Source: an uncultured Anaerolineaceae bacterium (GTDB lineage: Bacteria > Chloroflexota > Anaerolineae > Anaerolineales > Anaerolineaceae). From it: 64,000 nt of DNA. Below are positions 40,638 to 49,672 of the stretch, piece by piece. Position 1 is the stretch's first letter; every line of letters starts with the position of its first letter. Under the pieces are notes generated by a model that saw nothing but the letters and a program-made list of their open reading frames with translations, was not told the origin of the DNA and searched no databases. The stretch covers positions 1-64,000 of the forward strand of contig CALIHP010000055.1 of assembly GCA_938020565.1 (NCBI GenBank), read 5' to 3'. Made by a program: the position numbers and the translations under genes.

Positions 40638-41441
40638 ATGAATCGCAGCCTTATCCCCGCCCGCCCGTTCGCGGACGGATACAACGAAATCGTACGGCGC
40701 GGCGGAAGCCCGGACATGCTGATGGATTTCGGAATTATCCGGCTGAAAACCGGACAGGTCTATCAGAATAACGAACCGCTCGAACGCGTCCTCCTCCTGG
40801 TCCAGGGAGCGGTCGCCCTCGAATTCGCAGGCCAGGAGAAAACGATCGACCGAGCCAACTGCTTTGACAGCGCTCCCTGGGTGCTGAGTCTTCCCGCTGG
40901 CGAACCCGTCAGGATCACCTCGCTCCGCGACGATACCGAATTCACGTACAACGCGACCGAAAACGAACGCGCGTTTCCGCCGCGCCTCTACGCGCCGGAA
41001 GAAACTCCCGATGAATATCGGGGCGCGGGAACGATGAAAGAAACGTCTACGCGAATCGTTCGCACGACGTTCAACTACACGAACGCACCTCATTCCAACT
41101 TCGTCATCGGCGAAGTCGTCGGCTTCCCCGGAAAATGGAGCAGCTACCCGCCACATCATCATCCGCAGCCGGAAATTTACTACTATAAAACGATGCCCGA
41201 GGGCGGGCGCGCGTACGCCGAGCTCGGCGACGACGCCTATAAGCTCCGCGGCGATGATACGCTCCTGATTACCGAAGGATTGACCCATTCGCACGTAACC
41301 TACCCGGGGTATGCGCTCTGGTACCTCTGGATCATCCGACATCTCGACGGCGCGCCATATATTACCCCGATCTTCGTACCCGAATTCAAGTGGGTCGAAG
41401 CTCCGGACGCGATCATCTGGCCCGATAAAGCGGAGGAATAA
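40638..41441 (+). CDS. iolB: 5-deoxy-glucuronate isomerase
   Basis: 267 residues, cupin family. The metal-binding motif is seen in SSYPPHHHPQPEIYYYK (near residue 170), followed by the later His of TEGLTHSHVTYPGYALWYLW. IolB isomerises 5-deoxy-D-glucuronate to 2-deoxy-5-keto-D-gluconate (DKG). Start set by ACGGAGGA. It ends one base before the iolD start, so the genes are coupled. Confidence 0.93.
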   Translation: MNRSLIPARPFADGYNEIVRRGGSPDMLMDFGIIRLKTGQVYQNNEPLERVLLLVQGAVALEFAGQEKTIDRANCFDSAPWVLSLPAGEPVRITSLRDDTEFTYNATENERAFPPRLYAPEETPDEYRGAGTMKETSTRIVRTTFNYTNAPHSNFVIGEVVGFPGKWSSYPPHHHPQPEIYYYKTMPEGGRAYAELGDDAYKLRGDDTLLITEGLTHSHVTYPGYALWYLWIIRHLDGAPYITPIFVPEFKWVEAPDAIIWPDKAEE

Positions 41442-41442
41442 A

Positions 41443-43311
41443 ATGACCCAACGAACTCGATTAACCATGGCGCAGGCGCTCGTCCGCTTCCTGGACCGCC
41501 AGTACATCTCGTTCGACGGGAAAGAGGAAAAATTCGTCGACGCCATGTTCGGGATCTTCGGGCATGGCTGCGTCGTCGGCGTCGGTCAGGCGCTCGAACA
41601 GGGCGGACACGGGATCCGCTTCCTGCAAGGGCATAACGAACAGGGAATGGCACACGCTGCGATCGGATACGCGAAACAGCTCAACCGCCGAAAAATTATC
41701 CCGTGCCTGTCGTCGATCGGGCCCGGCGCGATGAACATGGTTACCGCCTGCGGAACCGCAACCGCGAATCGGATCCCGCTCCTCGTCCTCCCCGGCGATA
41801 CCTTCGCGACGCGCCAGCCGGACCCCGTCCTCCAGCAGGTTGAACATCCGAATTCGTTCGCAACGACGTCGAACGACGCCTTCCGCGCCGTCTGCAAGTA
41901 CTGGGATCGGGTCGACCGTCCGGAACAGCTCATGACGGCAATGATTAACGCGATGCGCGTTCTGACCGACCCCGCCGACACCGGCGCTGTCTGCGTTGCG
42001 CTTCCGCAGGACGTCGAAGGCGAAGCGTACGACTACCCTGAATACTTCTTTGAAAAGCGCGTCTGGTATCTCGACCGGCGGCCGATTTCCGCGGCGCAGC
42101 TGGACCGCGCCGTCGCGTTGATTCGATCCGCGAAAAAACCGCTGCTGATCTGCGGCGGCGGGGTCCGCTACGCTGAAGCCGGCGACGCGTTAATTCGCTT
42201 CGCCGAAGCGCTGAACGTTCCGATCGCGGAAACGCAGGCCGGAAAATCCGTCGTACCCTGGGACCATCCGCTGAACGTCGGCGGTCTCGGCGTAACCGGC
42301 GGGAAAGCCGCGAACGTCCTCGCGAAAGACGCCGACCTGATCCTCGCGGTCGGGACGCGGCTGACTGATTTCACGACGGCGTCGAAATCCGCCTTTAAGA
42401 ACCCTGACGCGCGGCTGCTCTCGATCAACGTCTGCCCGTTTGACGCGTTCAAAATGGACGCTGCCGCAATCATCGCCGACGCGCGCGAAGCTTTAACAGC
42501 GCTGACCGCGTCGCTCAGCGCGACTGGATACCGTTCCGGCTATCAAGGCGAAATCGCGGCGGCGCGGGACGAATGGAACGCGATCGTCGACGATTTCTAT
42601 GCGCAGCCGGATACAGCCGCCGGGATGAGCCAGACGCGCGCGTTAGGCCTGATCAATTCACACATGAAACCCGCCGATATCGCGGTCGGCTCCGCCGGAT
42701 CGCTCCCCGGCGACATGCAGCGGCTCTTCCGCCCGGGGAACCGTGACACCTACCACATGGAGTACGGCTATTCCTGCATGGGCTATGAAGTCAACGCCGC
42801 CGTCGGGGTCAAAATGGCCCAACCTGAAAGCGAAGTTTACGCGTTTCTCGGAGACGGCTCGTTCATCATGTCGCACAGCGAGCTGTATACCGCCGTTCAG
42901 GAGGGGTTAAAAGTCAACTTCATGGTCTTCGATAACGCCGGATGGGGCTGTATCGAGAACCTCCAGAACAGCCAGGGAACAAAAACCTTCGGGACCGTTT
43001 TCAAAGCGCGAAGCGAGACGACCGGCCGCCTCGACGGCGGGCCGCTTCCGATCGATTTCGCCAGGATCGCCGAGGGCTACGGACTGAAAGCCTACCGCGC
43101 CGCGACGAGCGCGGAGCTCGAAGCCGCGCTGAACGACGCGGAGACCCAAACCACTCCCTGTCTCTTCGATATCAAGGTCCGTCCGGGAACGATGACCCCC
43201 GGCTTCGAAAGCTGGTGGCGCGTTGGTACGGCGGAGGTTTCGACCGATCCAAACGTTCAATCGGCTTATGAAACCATGCGCAGGAAAATCAAGCTCGCCC
43301 GGGATTATTAG
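41443..43311 (+). CDS. iolD: Trihydroxycyclohexane-1,2-dione hydrolase
   Basis: 622 residues from ATG 41443 (GGAGGAATAAA upstream). A thiamine-diphosphate enzyme: the N-terminal domain carries the catalytic Glu region (FLQGHNEQGMAHAAIGYAKQ) and the C-terminal domain the cofactor motif GDGSFIMSHSELYTAVQEG around residue 470 with the closing NAGWGCIEN. IolD opens the ring of 3D-trihydroxycyclohexane-1,2-dione to 5-deoxy-D-glucuronate. Length is normal for the family. Confidence 0.95.
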   Translation: MTQRTRLTMAQALVRFLDRQYISFDGKEEKFVDAMFGIFGHGCVVGVGQALEQGGHGIRFLQGHNEQGMAHAAIGYAKQLNRRKIIPCLSSIGPGAMNMVTACGTATANRIPLLVLPGDTFATRQPDPVLQQVEHPNSFATTSNDAFRAVCKYWDRVDRPEQLMTAMINAMRVLTDPADTGAVCVALPQDVEGEAYDYPEYFFEKRVWYLDRRPISAAQLDRAVALIRSAKKPLLICGGGVRYAEAGDALIRFAEALNVPIAETQAGKSVVPWDHPLNVGGLGVTGGKAANVLAKDADLILAVGTRLTDFTTASKSAFKNPDARLLSINVCPFDAFKMDAAAIIADAREALTALTASLSATGYRSGYQGEIAAARDEWNAIVDDFYAQPDTAAGMSQTRALGLINSHMKPADIAVGSAGSLPGDMQRLFRPGNRDTYHMEYGYSCMGYEVNAAVGVKMAQPESEVYAFLGDGSFIMSHSELYTAVQEGLKVNFMVFDNAGWGCIENLQNSQGTKTFGTVFKARSETTGRLDGGPLPIDFARIAEGYGLKAYRAATSAELEAALNDAETQTTPCLFDIKVRPGTMTPGFESWWRVGTAEVSTDPNVQSAYETMRRKIKLARDY

Positions 43312-43346
43312 AGCCGGGAATGAATAAAAACGCGGAGAAAATTAAA

Positions 43347-44240
43347 ATGTTATCGACTGAAAAAGTTCGCTTGGGAATCGCCCCTATCGGATGGACGAAT
43401 GACGACATGCCCGATCTGGGCGCGGAAAACACGTTTGAACAGTGCGTCAGCGAAATGGCGCTCGCCGGCTTTGAAGGCTGCGAAATCGGGAATAAATACC
43501 CGAAAGACTGGGAAACACTGAAACATAAACTCGACGTCCGCAAGCTGCAAATCTGCAACGCCTGGTTCTCAACGCTCTTCACCTCCCGCCCCTGGGAGGA
43601 AACGATCGCAGCGTTCATCGAGCACCGCGACAAGCTTCATTATCTCGGCGCGAAAGTTATCGGCATCTCGGAGCAGGGCAATTCAATTCAGGGAAAGCCA
43701 GTCCCGATCTTAGAGAATAAACCGGTCTACAGCGCGGAGGAATGGGACGTCGTCTGCCGCGGGTTCAACGAATTAGGAAAGCTGGCGAAGGAAAAAGGCA
43801 TGTTCCTGACCGTCCATCATCACATGGGAACCGGCGTCCAGACCGCGGAAGAAATTGATTACCTGATGGATCATACCGATCCGGAGCTCGTCTACCTGCT
43901 CTTCGATTCAGGGCATCTCAGCTTCGCCGGGATTGATCCGCTCCCTGTCCTGAAAAAGTATATTCACCGGACCAAACATGTCCATCTGAAGGACCTGCGC
44001 TCAAAGGTCTGGGAAAGCGTCAAGGCTCAGAAGATGAGCTTCCTCGACGCGGTCCGCGCCGGCGTCTTTACCGTTCCCGGCGATGGCGACGTTAATTTCC
44101 TGCCCATCTTCGATGAACTGGCGAAAGCCGACTATCGCGGCTGGGTCGTCGTCGAAGCGGAACAGGATCCCGCCAAGGCCAACCCGTTTGAATATGCGCT
44201 GATCGCGCGCGAGTATATTCGCAAAACCGCTAAAATATAA
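43347..44240 (+). CDS. iolE: Inosose dehydratase
   Basis: 297 residues, counting from ATG 43347 (GCGGAGAAAATTAAA upstream); this gives the family start, V-LGIAPIGWTNDDMPDLG. A start 9 codons earlier has no ribosome-binding site. AP-endonuclease-2-like TIM barrel with metal ligands in FEGCEIG, LTVHHHMGTGVQ, FDSGHLSFAG, KHVHLKDL and VEAEQDP. It dehydrates scyllo-inosose to the diketone used by IolD. It follows iolD by 35 bases. Confidence 0.94.
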   Translation: MLSTEKVRLGIAPIGWTNDDMPDLGAENTFEQCVSEMALAGFEGCEIGNKYPKDWETLKHKLDVRKLQICNAWFSTLFTSRPWEETIAAFIEHRDKLHYLGAKVIGISEQGNSIQGKPVPILENKPVYSAEEWDVVCRGFNELGKLAKEKGMFLTVHHHMGTGVQTAEEIDYLMDHTDPELVYLLFDSGHLSFAGIDPLPVLKKYIHRTKHVHLKDLRSKVWESVKAQKMSFLDAVRAGVFTVPGDGDVNFLPIFDELAKADYRGWVVVEAEQDPAKANPFEYALIAREYIRKTAKI

Positions 44241-44280
44241 ATAATAGAAGCAGCTACGGAAAATAAGGAGAAAATTCATC

Positions 44281-45303
44281 ATGGTAAAAGTTGGTGTAGC
44301 CGGGTACGGCGTCATCGGTCAGCGTCTGGCTGACGGCGTCGCGCTCCAGAAAGACATGCAGCTTGTCGGCGTCGCCGATGTCGCCCCGACCCTCGCGATC
44401 CGCGCGCTGAAAGAAAAAGGCATGCCGTACGACCTGTATCTCGCGATTCCGGATCATCGCGCCCGGTTCGACGAACTCGGAATCCCCGTCAGCGGGACGC
44501 TCGAAGACCTGATTCAGAAATGCGATATCATCCTCGACGCGACGAACGCCGGGGTCGGCGCGAAAAATAAACAGCTTTACGAGAAATACGGAAAGAAAGC
44601 CGTCTTCCAGGGCGGCGAAAAAAACAGCGTCGCCGACGTCTTCTTCCATGGGTACGCTAACTTTGAAAAGGGCGTCGGAAAGCAGTTCCTGAAATTGACC
44701 TCCTGCAACACGACCGGTCTGATCCGCGCCGTGGACGCGCTCGACCGCGATTACGGCGTTGAAAAAGTCGCAATTACGATTATCCGCCGCGTCGCCGATC
44801 CAGGCGATTATCATCGCGGACTGACCAACGCGCTGCAGATCGACAAAGCTCCAAGCCATCAGGCCGTCGACCTGATGACGATCATGCCGCACGTTGAAGC
44901 GACCGGAATCCTCGTCCATACTCCCGTTACGCATGGACATATCATCACCGTCCTCGCGAAAGGGAAACAGAAAATAACCCGGGAGATGGCGTTGAAGACG
45001 TTCAGGAACCATGACCGGATCCGCGTCGTCCGGATTGAAGACGGATTCCTCGGGAACGCTTCGTTCTTCCGCTACGCCCGCGACCTCGGAAACCCGCGCG
45101 GCGACATGTACGAAATCGGTTTATGGGAAGATTCGATCGTCGAATCCGGCGACGATATCATGTTCGCGATCAACATTCCTCAGGAATCGGTCACGATCCC
45201 CGAAACGATGGACGCGATTCGCGCCGCCTGCGGGATGCAGCCGGATCGGGCGTCCGGAACGGCAGCGACCAACGCCAATTTAGGGTTAGGAAAATGGAAA
45301 TAA
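44281..45303 (+). CDS. Archaeal-type (type II) GAPDH homologue
   Basis: 340 residues. Rossmann start VKVGVAGYGVIGQRLADGV and catalytic Cys142 in TSCNTTGLIR identify the type II glyceraldehyde-3-phosphate dehydrogenase family, which is usual in Archaea and rare in Bacteria. Also typical is RRVADPGD (169-176). Two places differ from what I recall of archaeal enzymes: KKGPINAI reads HRGLTNAL (178-185), and PSHHGPD reads PSHQAVD (191-197). Those loops lie near the substrate side, so altered specificity is possible. Within an inositol operon it may oxidise a GAP analogue rather than GAP itself. AAGGAGAAAA site. The PGK homologue starts just 3 bases downstream. Confidence 0.88.
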   Translation: MVKVGVAGYGVIGQRLADGVALQKDMQLVGVADVAPTLAIRALKEKGMPYDLYLAIPDHRARFDELGIPVSGTLEDLIQKCDIILDATNAGVGAKNKQLYEKYGKKAVFQGGEKNSVADVFFHGYANFEKGVGKQFLKLTSCNTTGLIRAVDALDRDYGVEKVAITIIRRVADPGDYHRGLTNALQIDKAPSHQAVDLMTIMPHVEATGILVHTPVTHGHIITVLAKGKQKITREMALKTFRNHDRIRVVRIEDGFLGNASFFRYARDLGNPRGDMYEIGLWEDSIVESGDDIMFAINIPQESVTIPETMDAIRAACGMQPDRASGTAATNANLGLGKWK

Positions 45304-45305
45304 AA

Positions 45306-46544
45306 ATGCGGTCCCTTGACGGGATCAACCTGAACGGGAAAAAAGTTCTTCTCCGTCCGGATATTAACTCGCCGATCGATCCCCAAACCGGGGCCATCGT
45401 CAGCGACGACCGCATCGTCAAGACGATCCCGGTGATTCGGGAGCTGATCGACGGAGGCGCCGCAGTCGCGATCATCGCGCATCAAGGCGACACGCTCGAT
45501 TATCAGAACCTGACCGATCTCTCGGCGCATGCCGCGCGGATCGAAGCGCTCCTCGGCCGGCCGGTCGAGTATCTGGACGACGTTTGCGGCCCGGCCGCGA
45601 TCGCGCGCGTCAAGGCGCTTCAGCCCGGCGAAATCGTTATTCTGGGGAACCTGCGCTACCTGACCGAGGAAGTTTCAACGTTCGAAAAAGACGTCAGGCT
45701 GACCGCCGGGCAGTATGGAAAGACCCGCCTGGTCCGGCGCCTCGCGCCGCTCTTCGACCTGTACGTGAACGACGCTTTCTCCGCGGCGCATCGCAACGCG
45801 GCCAGCATGGTCGCGTTTCAGGAGCTGCTCCCGACGGCCGCAGGCCCGCTTCTTTTCCGCGAATACGGCGAGCTCTTCAACGTTTTGCACAACGCCGTCA
45901 AGCCGGTTGTCTTCGTCCTTGGCGGCGCGAAAATTTCCGACGCATTCGGAATGATGAAACCGGTCCTTGAAAACGGGACGGCTGATACGATCCTGACGAC
46001 CGGCGTCACCGGAATCGTTTTTCTCGCCGCCGCGGGGATCCCGATCGGAGAAAAAGAAACGAACTTCCTCCGGGATAAAGATCTCCTCGGCTTTATCGAC
46101 GAAGCGAAAAACTATCTCCTCGACTACCCGGAAAAATTCGCCCTTCCGCTCGACCTCGCCTTCGAAAAAGACGGATTGCGCGCCGAAACCGACGCCGCGG
46201 ACCTTCCCGGCGACGCGCTCTTCCTCGATATCGGTCCGAAAACCGTCGCTTTCTACGCGAACGTCCTCGCAGGAGCGAAAACGATTTTCGCGAACGGTCC
46301 CGCCGGACTGTACGAGGACGAGCGATTCGCCGCCGGGACCCGGGGAATCTGGGAAGCGATCGCCGCTTCCGAAGGTCATTCGGTTATCGGCGGCGGCGAC
46401 ACCGTCAGCTCTGCGTCCAGATTCATCGACCTCAGCAGGATCACCTACGTTTCGACCGCCGGCGGCGCGATGGTACGCTTTATGTCAGGAAAAAAGCTGC
46501 CGCTGATCATAGCGATGGAGAAGGCGTTTGCGGTGGGGAATTAA
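45306..46544 (+). CDS. Archaeal-type phosphoglycerate kinase homologue
   Basis: 412 residues from ATG 45306; ATG 45294, overlapping the previous gene, is an alternative. PGK fold: LLRPDINSPID at the N-terminus (the Arg, Asp and Asn that hold the substrate), AAHRNAASM with the second-site Arg, FVLGGAKISDAFGMM, FANGPAGLYEDERF and VIGGGDTVSSA for nucleotide and hinge. Two departures: where PGKs have a His followed by a basic residue three positions on (SHLGRP, archaeal HQSKP) this has HQGD, so Asp62 replaces Arg or Lys; and the ENxRF motif reads GNLRY (114-118). The basic residue helps bind the 3-phosphate, so the acceptor may not be phosphoglycerate. Position after the GAPDH homologue suggests the pair makes and uses an acyl phosphate. 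Confidence 0.85.
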   Translation: MRSLDGINLNGKKVLLRPDINSPIDPQTGAIVSDDRIVKTIPVIRELIDGGAAVAIIAHQGDTLDYQNLTDLSAHAARIEALLGRPVEYLDDVCGPAAIARVKALQPGEIVILGNLRYLTEEVSTFEKDVRLTAGQYGKTRLVRRLAPLFDLYVNDAFSAAHRNAASMVAFQELLPTAAGPLLFREYGELFNVLHNAVKPVVFVLGGAKISDAFGMMKPVLENGTADTILTTGVTGIVFLAAAGIPIGEKETNFLRDKDLLGFIDEAKNYLLDYPEKFALPLDLAFEKDGLRAETDAADLPGDALFLDIGPKTVAFYANVLAGAKTIFANGPAGLYEDERFAAGTRGIWEAIAASEGHSVIGGGDTVSSASRFIDLSRITYVSTAGGAMVRFMSGKKLPLIIAMEKAFAVGN

Positions 46545-46628
46545 AAGACAGATTATACTTATAGCCGCGTCCGGTACGTACAATCGATAGCGGGCGGATT
46601 CGATAAAAAGAGAAAGGATCAACGCATT

Positions 46629-47450
46629 ATGACGAAATTACAAGCATTTGCAAGGGATATCCGCATCCAGCAGATGATCGAGTTCAAGACCCGCGGCTTC
46701 GGGCATCTGGGCGGGTCGCTGTCGATAACCGACTGCCTCGCCGCGCTCTACGGCGAAATCATGAACATCGATCCCGGGAATCCGAGCTGGGAGGACCGCG
46801 ATCGGCTGGTCATGTCGAAAGGACACGCCGGTCCGGCGCTCTACGCGACCCTCGCTCTCAAAGGATACTTTCCGCTCGACGTCCTGCTGACGCTGAATCA
46901 GAACGGAACGAAGCTCCCGAGCCATTGCGATAAGAATCTGACGCCCGGAATCGACATGACGACCGGTTCGCTCGGGCAGGGCGCGTCGACCGCCGCCGGA
47001 ATGGCGCTCGGATTGAAACATTCCGGTAAAAAAGCGCGCGTCTATCTCATTATCGGCGACGGCGAAGCGCAGGAAGGCCAGGTCTGGGAGATGGCGCTTT
47101 TCGCGGCGCAGAAGAAGCTCAGCAACCTCATTCTCTTCCTCGACTTCAACAAGCGTCAGCTCGACGGGCGGACCGAAACCATTGCTGACCTCGAAGACCC
47201 GACCGAAAAATTCAAGTCGTTCGGCTGGCACGCCGTTCGCATCCCCGGGAACGATCCCGACCGGATCGCCCGGACGGTCCGCGAGGTTCAGGCAGCGCAG
47301 GGCGAAAAGCCGGGCGCGATTATCCTGGATACCGAAAAAGGCGCAGGCGTTCAAAAGATCATTGATATCGAATTGAATCATCATATCACCTGTTCCCCGG
47401 AACTTGCCGACGCGGTCATCTCCGAACTCGAAGCTCAGAAGAAAGGATAA
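46629..47450 (+). CDS. Transketolase, N-terminal subunit
   Basis: 273 residues. Thiamine-diphosphate-binding half of a split transketolase: FGHLGGSLSITDCLAALYG and SKGHAGPALYATLALKGYF (active-site His residues), MTTGSLGQGASTAAGMALG, the cofactor motif GDGEAQEGQVWEMALFAA (about residues 142-160) closing with DFNKRQLDG. Works only with the C-terminal subunit encoded 6 bases downstream. Transfers a two-carbon ketol unit from a ketose with D-threo configuration to an aldehyde. Split transketolases are common in anaerobes; presence inside an inositol operon is not. AGAAAGGATC site. Confidence 0.93.
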   Translation: MTKLQAFARDIRIQQMIEFKTRGFGHLGGSLSITDCLAALYGEIMNIDPGNPSWEDRDRLVMSKGHAGPALYATLALKGYFPLDVLLTLNQNGTKLPSHCDKNLTPGIDMTTGSLGQGASTAAGMALGLKHSGKKARVYLIIGDGEAQEGQVWEMALFAAQKKLSNLILFLDFNKRQLDGRTETIADLEDPTEKFKSFGWHAVRIPGNDPDRIARTVREVQAAQGEKPGAIILDTEKGAGVQKIIDIELNHHITCSPELADAVISELEAQKKG

Positions 47451-47456
47451 TCCACA

Positions 47457-48422
47457 ATGTATAAAGTAATCTATACGGGCGAATTAGAAAAAGTCGCTGG
47501 AAAAGCCGTCTTCGGGGCGACGATGAAAGCGCTCCTCGCCGAGGATAAGGACGTCGTCTATCTCGACGCCGACCTGATGAACTCTGTTGGGACCGGCGGC
47601 CTCGAAACCCAGTTCCCGGATCAGGCGTTCGACGTCGGGATCCAGGAAGCCAACATGGCGGGGCTCGCCGGCGGTCTCGCCGCGGTCGGGAAGAAACCGT
47701 ATATTCATACGTTCGGCTGCTTCGCCTCCCGACGCATGTTCGATCAGGTCTTCATCTCAATCGCCTATGCGCAGCTGAACGCGCGGGTCATCGGCTCCGA
47801 TCCGGGCGTGACCGCCGCTTATAACGGCGGAACGCACATGCCGTTTGAAGATATCTGCCTGTACCGTGCGATCCCGAACACGACCGTGATCGAAACGACC
47901 GACGCCGCGATGGCGGGCGCGATCCTGCGCCAGACGAAAGACCGGCCGGGCGTTACCTATATCCGTCTTTCGCGGAAGAATCTTCCCGCTATTTACGAAC
48001 CGGGTTCAACGTTCGAGATCGGGAAAGGGAACGTCCTCCGGGACGGAAAAGACGTCGCATTTATCGTCGCCGGCCTGCTCGTCGCCGAAGCGCTGAAAGC
48101 CGCGGAGGAGCTCGAAAAAGAGGGGATCTCCGCCGCCGTCATCGACATGTTCACGATCAAGCCGCTCGACGAAGCGCTGACGCTCGAATATGCGAAGAAA
48201 ACCGGCGCGATCGTGACCGGAGAAAACGGAAATATCGTCGGCGGATTAGGCGCGGCGGTCGCCGGGTTCCTGAGCGAGAACCGTCCGACCCCGGTCGTCC
48301 GAACCGGCGTTCAGGACCGCTTCGGACAGGTCGGCGCACAGAATTTCCTTCAGGAGGAATACGGCCTGACTGCGAAAGTCCTGATCGAAAACGCGAAAAA
48401 AGCGATCGCGCTGAAAGGGTAA
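47457..48422 (+). CDS. Transketolase, C-terminal subunit
   Basis: 321 residues. Pyrimidine-binding half of the split transketolase: DADLMNSVGTGGL, catalytic Glu in FDVGIQEANMAGLAGGLA, FGCFASRRMFDQV, NGGTHMPFEDICLYRAIPN, and the C-terminal domain from KDVAFIVAGLLVAEALKAA to VRTGVQDRFGQVG. Compared with the usual SHAGLTVGEDGATHQALED phrase, this one reads SDPGVTAAYNGGTHMPFED: the His is kept but several substrate-side residues differ, as one would expect for an enzyme with a non-standard donor or acceptor. Ribosome-binding site AAAGGATAA. Confidence 0.92.
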   Translation: MYKVIYTGELEKVAGKAVFGATMKALLAEDKDVVYLDADLMNSVGTGGLETQFPDQAFDVGIQEANMAGLAGGLAAVGKKPYIHTFGCFASRRMFDQVFISIAYAQLNARVIGSDPGVTAAYNGGTHMPFEDICLYRAIPNTTVIETTDAAMAGAILRQTKDRPGVTYIRLSRKNLPAIYEPGSTFEIGKGNVLRDGKDVAFIVAGLLVAEALKAAEELEKEGISAAVIDMFTIKPLDEALTLEYAKKTGAIVTGENGNIVGGLGAAVAGFLSENRPTPVVRTGVQDRFGQVGAQNFLQEEYGLTAKVLIENAKKAIALKG

Positions 48423-48444
48423 GCGGCCTTTCCGTCAAATCGAC

Positions 48445-48507
48445 AACGGGCGCATCGTGCAGCGATCGCGAAACCGATCGTAAAGCAATTCCGTTGCGCC
48501 CGTTTTT
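48445..48507 (+). terminator. Internal terminator between transketolase and lacI
   Basis: AACGGGCGCA (48445-48454) pairs with TGCGCCCGTT (48495-48504), then TTTTTGATT. The 40-base loop contains its own CGATCG/CGATCG pairing. It should cut expression of lacI, larA and the ROK gene relative to the enzymes upstream, or end the first transcript. Confidence 0.65.
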
Positions 48508-48562
48508 GATTCATTCTCGAAGCCGGATATTGGGAGAAAGCCAGAAGGACAGGCGGCTATCG

Positions 48563-49561
48563 ATGGAAAACGTAACGATTAAGGATATCGCCGGCGCATG
48601 CGGCGTTTCATATGCGACCGTCTCGCGGACGTTGAACCGGCGCAGCGGCGTGCATCCGGCAACGCGCGAGAAGATCCTGCGCGTTGCTGACCGCCTTGGC
48701 TATTCCCCGAATCTCCACGCGCGCAGCCTGAAAACGCAGAAAACCCGGATTATCGGGCTGATTCTGCCCGATATCTCGAACCCGTTTTTCGCCGATATCG
48801 CCTCGTCTGTCAACGAAATCGTTTATGGACAGGGATACAACTCGATCCTTTGCAGCACGGACTGGAACGCGTCTATCGAAGAAAAGCAGCTTTCGCTCCT
48901 GATCGACCAGCGGGTTGACGGGCTGATCTTCAAGCCCTCTCCCGATCTGTCCGACCGTTACGCCGAACTTCCGCTTCCGAAAGTCATGATTTCCAATGCG
49001 CAGGATCCTCGATTCAACTGGGTTGAAATCGACAACGTCGAGGGCGGACGGATCGCCGCGGATCACCTGATAACCGGCTGCGGCTATCGGTACCCTGCGT
49101 TTATCAGCGGCGCCCGCGCTTCCCGCTCAAATCAGGATCGCCTCCAGGGCTTCCGCCAACGCTTAGCCGAGCTCAGCGTCCCGCTTCCCGATGAACGGAT
49201 TTCTTTCGGCGCATATTCAATCGAAAGCGGGTACCGGTCCGTCGAAAAGCTCGATCGAGACGGGTCAGAGGCGGATTGTTTCTTCTGCGGGAACGACCTG
49301 ATCGCGCTGGGCGCGCTCCAATATCTCTCCGAAAAGAATCGCCCGGTTCCGGGCCGCTTCGGCGTTGTCGGATTTGACGACGTATATTTCGCCTCCCTTC
49401 CGCAGATTCAGCTGACGACCGTTCGGCAGCCACGCCGCAGGATCGGCGCGCTCGCCGCTGAAACGCTGAGCCGCATGATAGAATCCGAAGAAAAACCGGG
49501 AACGACCCAGATCATGCTCCAGCCTGAGCTCGTCGCCCGTCATACGACCGCCGCGCATTAG
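48563..49561 (+). CDS. LacI-family transcriptional regulator
   Basis: 332 residues from ATG 48563. N-terminal HTH of the LacI class (VTIKDIAGACGVSYATVSRTLNRRSGVHPATREKILRVADRLGYSPN) with the hinge HARSLKTQKTRIIGLILPD, then a periplasmic-binding-protein-like effector domain (GFDDVYFASLPQIQLTTVRQP near the end). It almost certainly binds the palindrome at 39517 and represses the operon; an inositol-derived effector is expected. AGGCGG 8 bases before the start. Confidence 0.92.
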   Translation: MENVTIKDIAGACGVSYATVSRTLNRRSGVHPATREKILRVADRLGYSPNLHARSLKTQKTRIIGLILPDISNPFFADIASSVNEIVYGQGYNSILCSTDWNASIEEKQLSLLIDQRVDGLIFKPSPDLSDRYAELPLPKVMISNAQDPRFNWVEIDNVEGGRIAADHLITGCGYRYPAFISGARASRSNQDRLQGFRQRLAELSVPLPDERISFGAYSIESGYRSVEKLDRDGSEADCFFCGNDLIALGALQYLSEKNRPVPGRFGVVGFDDVYFASLPQIQLTTVRQPRRRIGALAAETLSRMIESEEKPGTTQIMLQPELVARHTTAAH

Positions 49562-49672
49562 CGCCGGCCCGCCGTTTCCGTATCCGAGATCAAACGGCAG
49601 GGCCTCATCCCGCCATGGCGGATGAAACGTAAAAACCAGGCTATCAAAAACCCGCCAGACCAAGGAAACGCC

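Noticed and set aside
39642..41546. A 634-codon open frame on the minus strand across iolG and iolB
   Set aside because: It is exactly antisense to two clear enzymes, is Arg/Asp/Val-rich as frames opposite GC-rich codons are, and has no ribosome-binding site or known motif.
45675..46379. A 234-codon minus-strand frame opposite the PGK homologue
   Set aside because: Shadow of a conserved gene; no start signal.
49609..49620. CCGCCATGGCGG perfect 12-bp palindrome before larA
   Set aside because: Short, GC-rich and without a promoter next to it; chance is a sufficient explanation.
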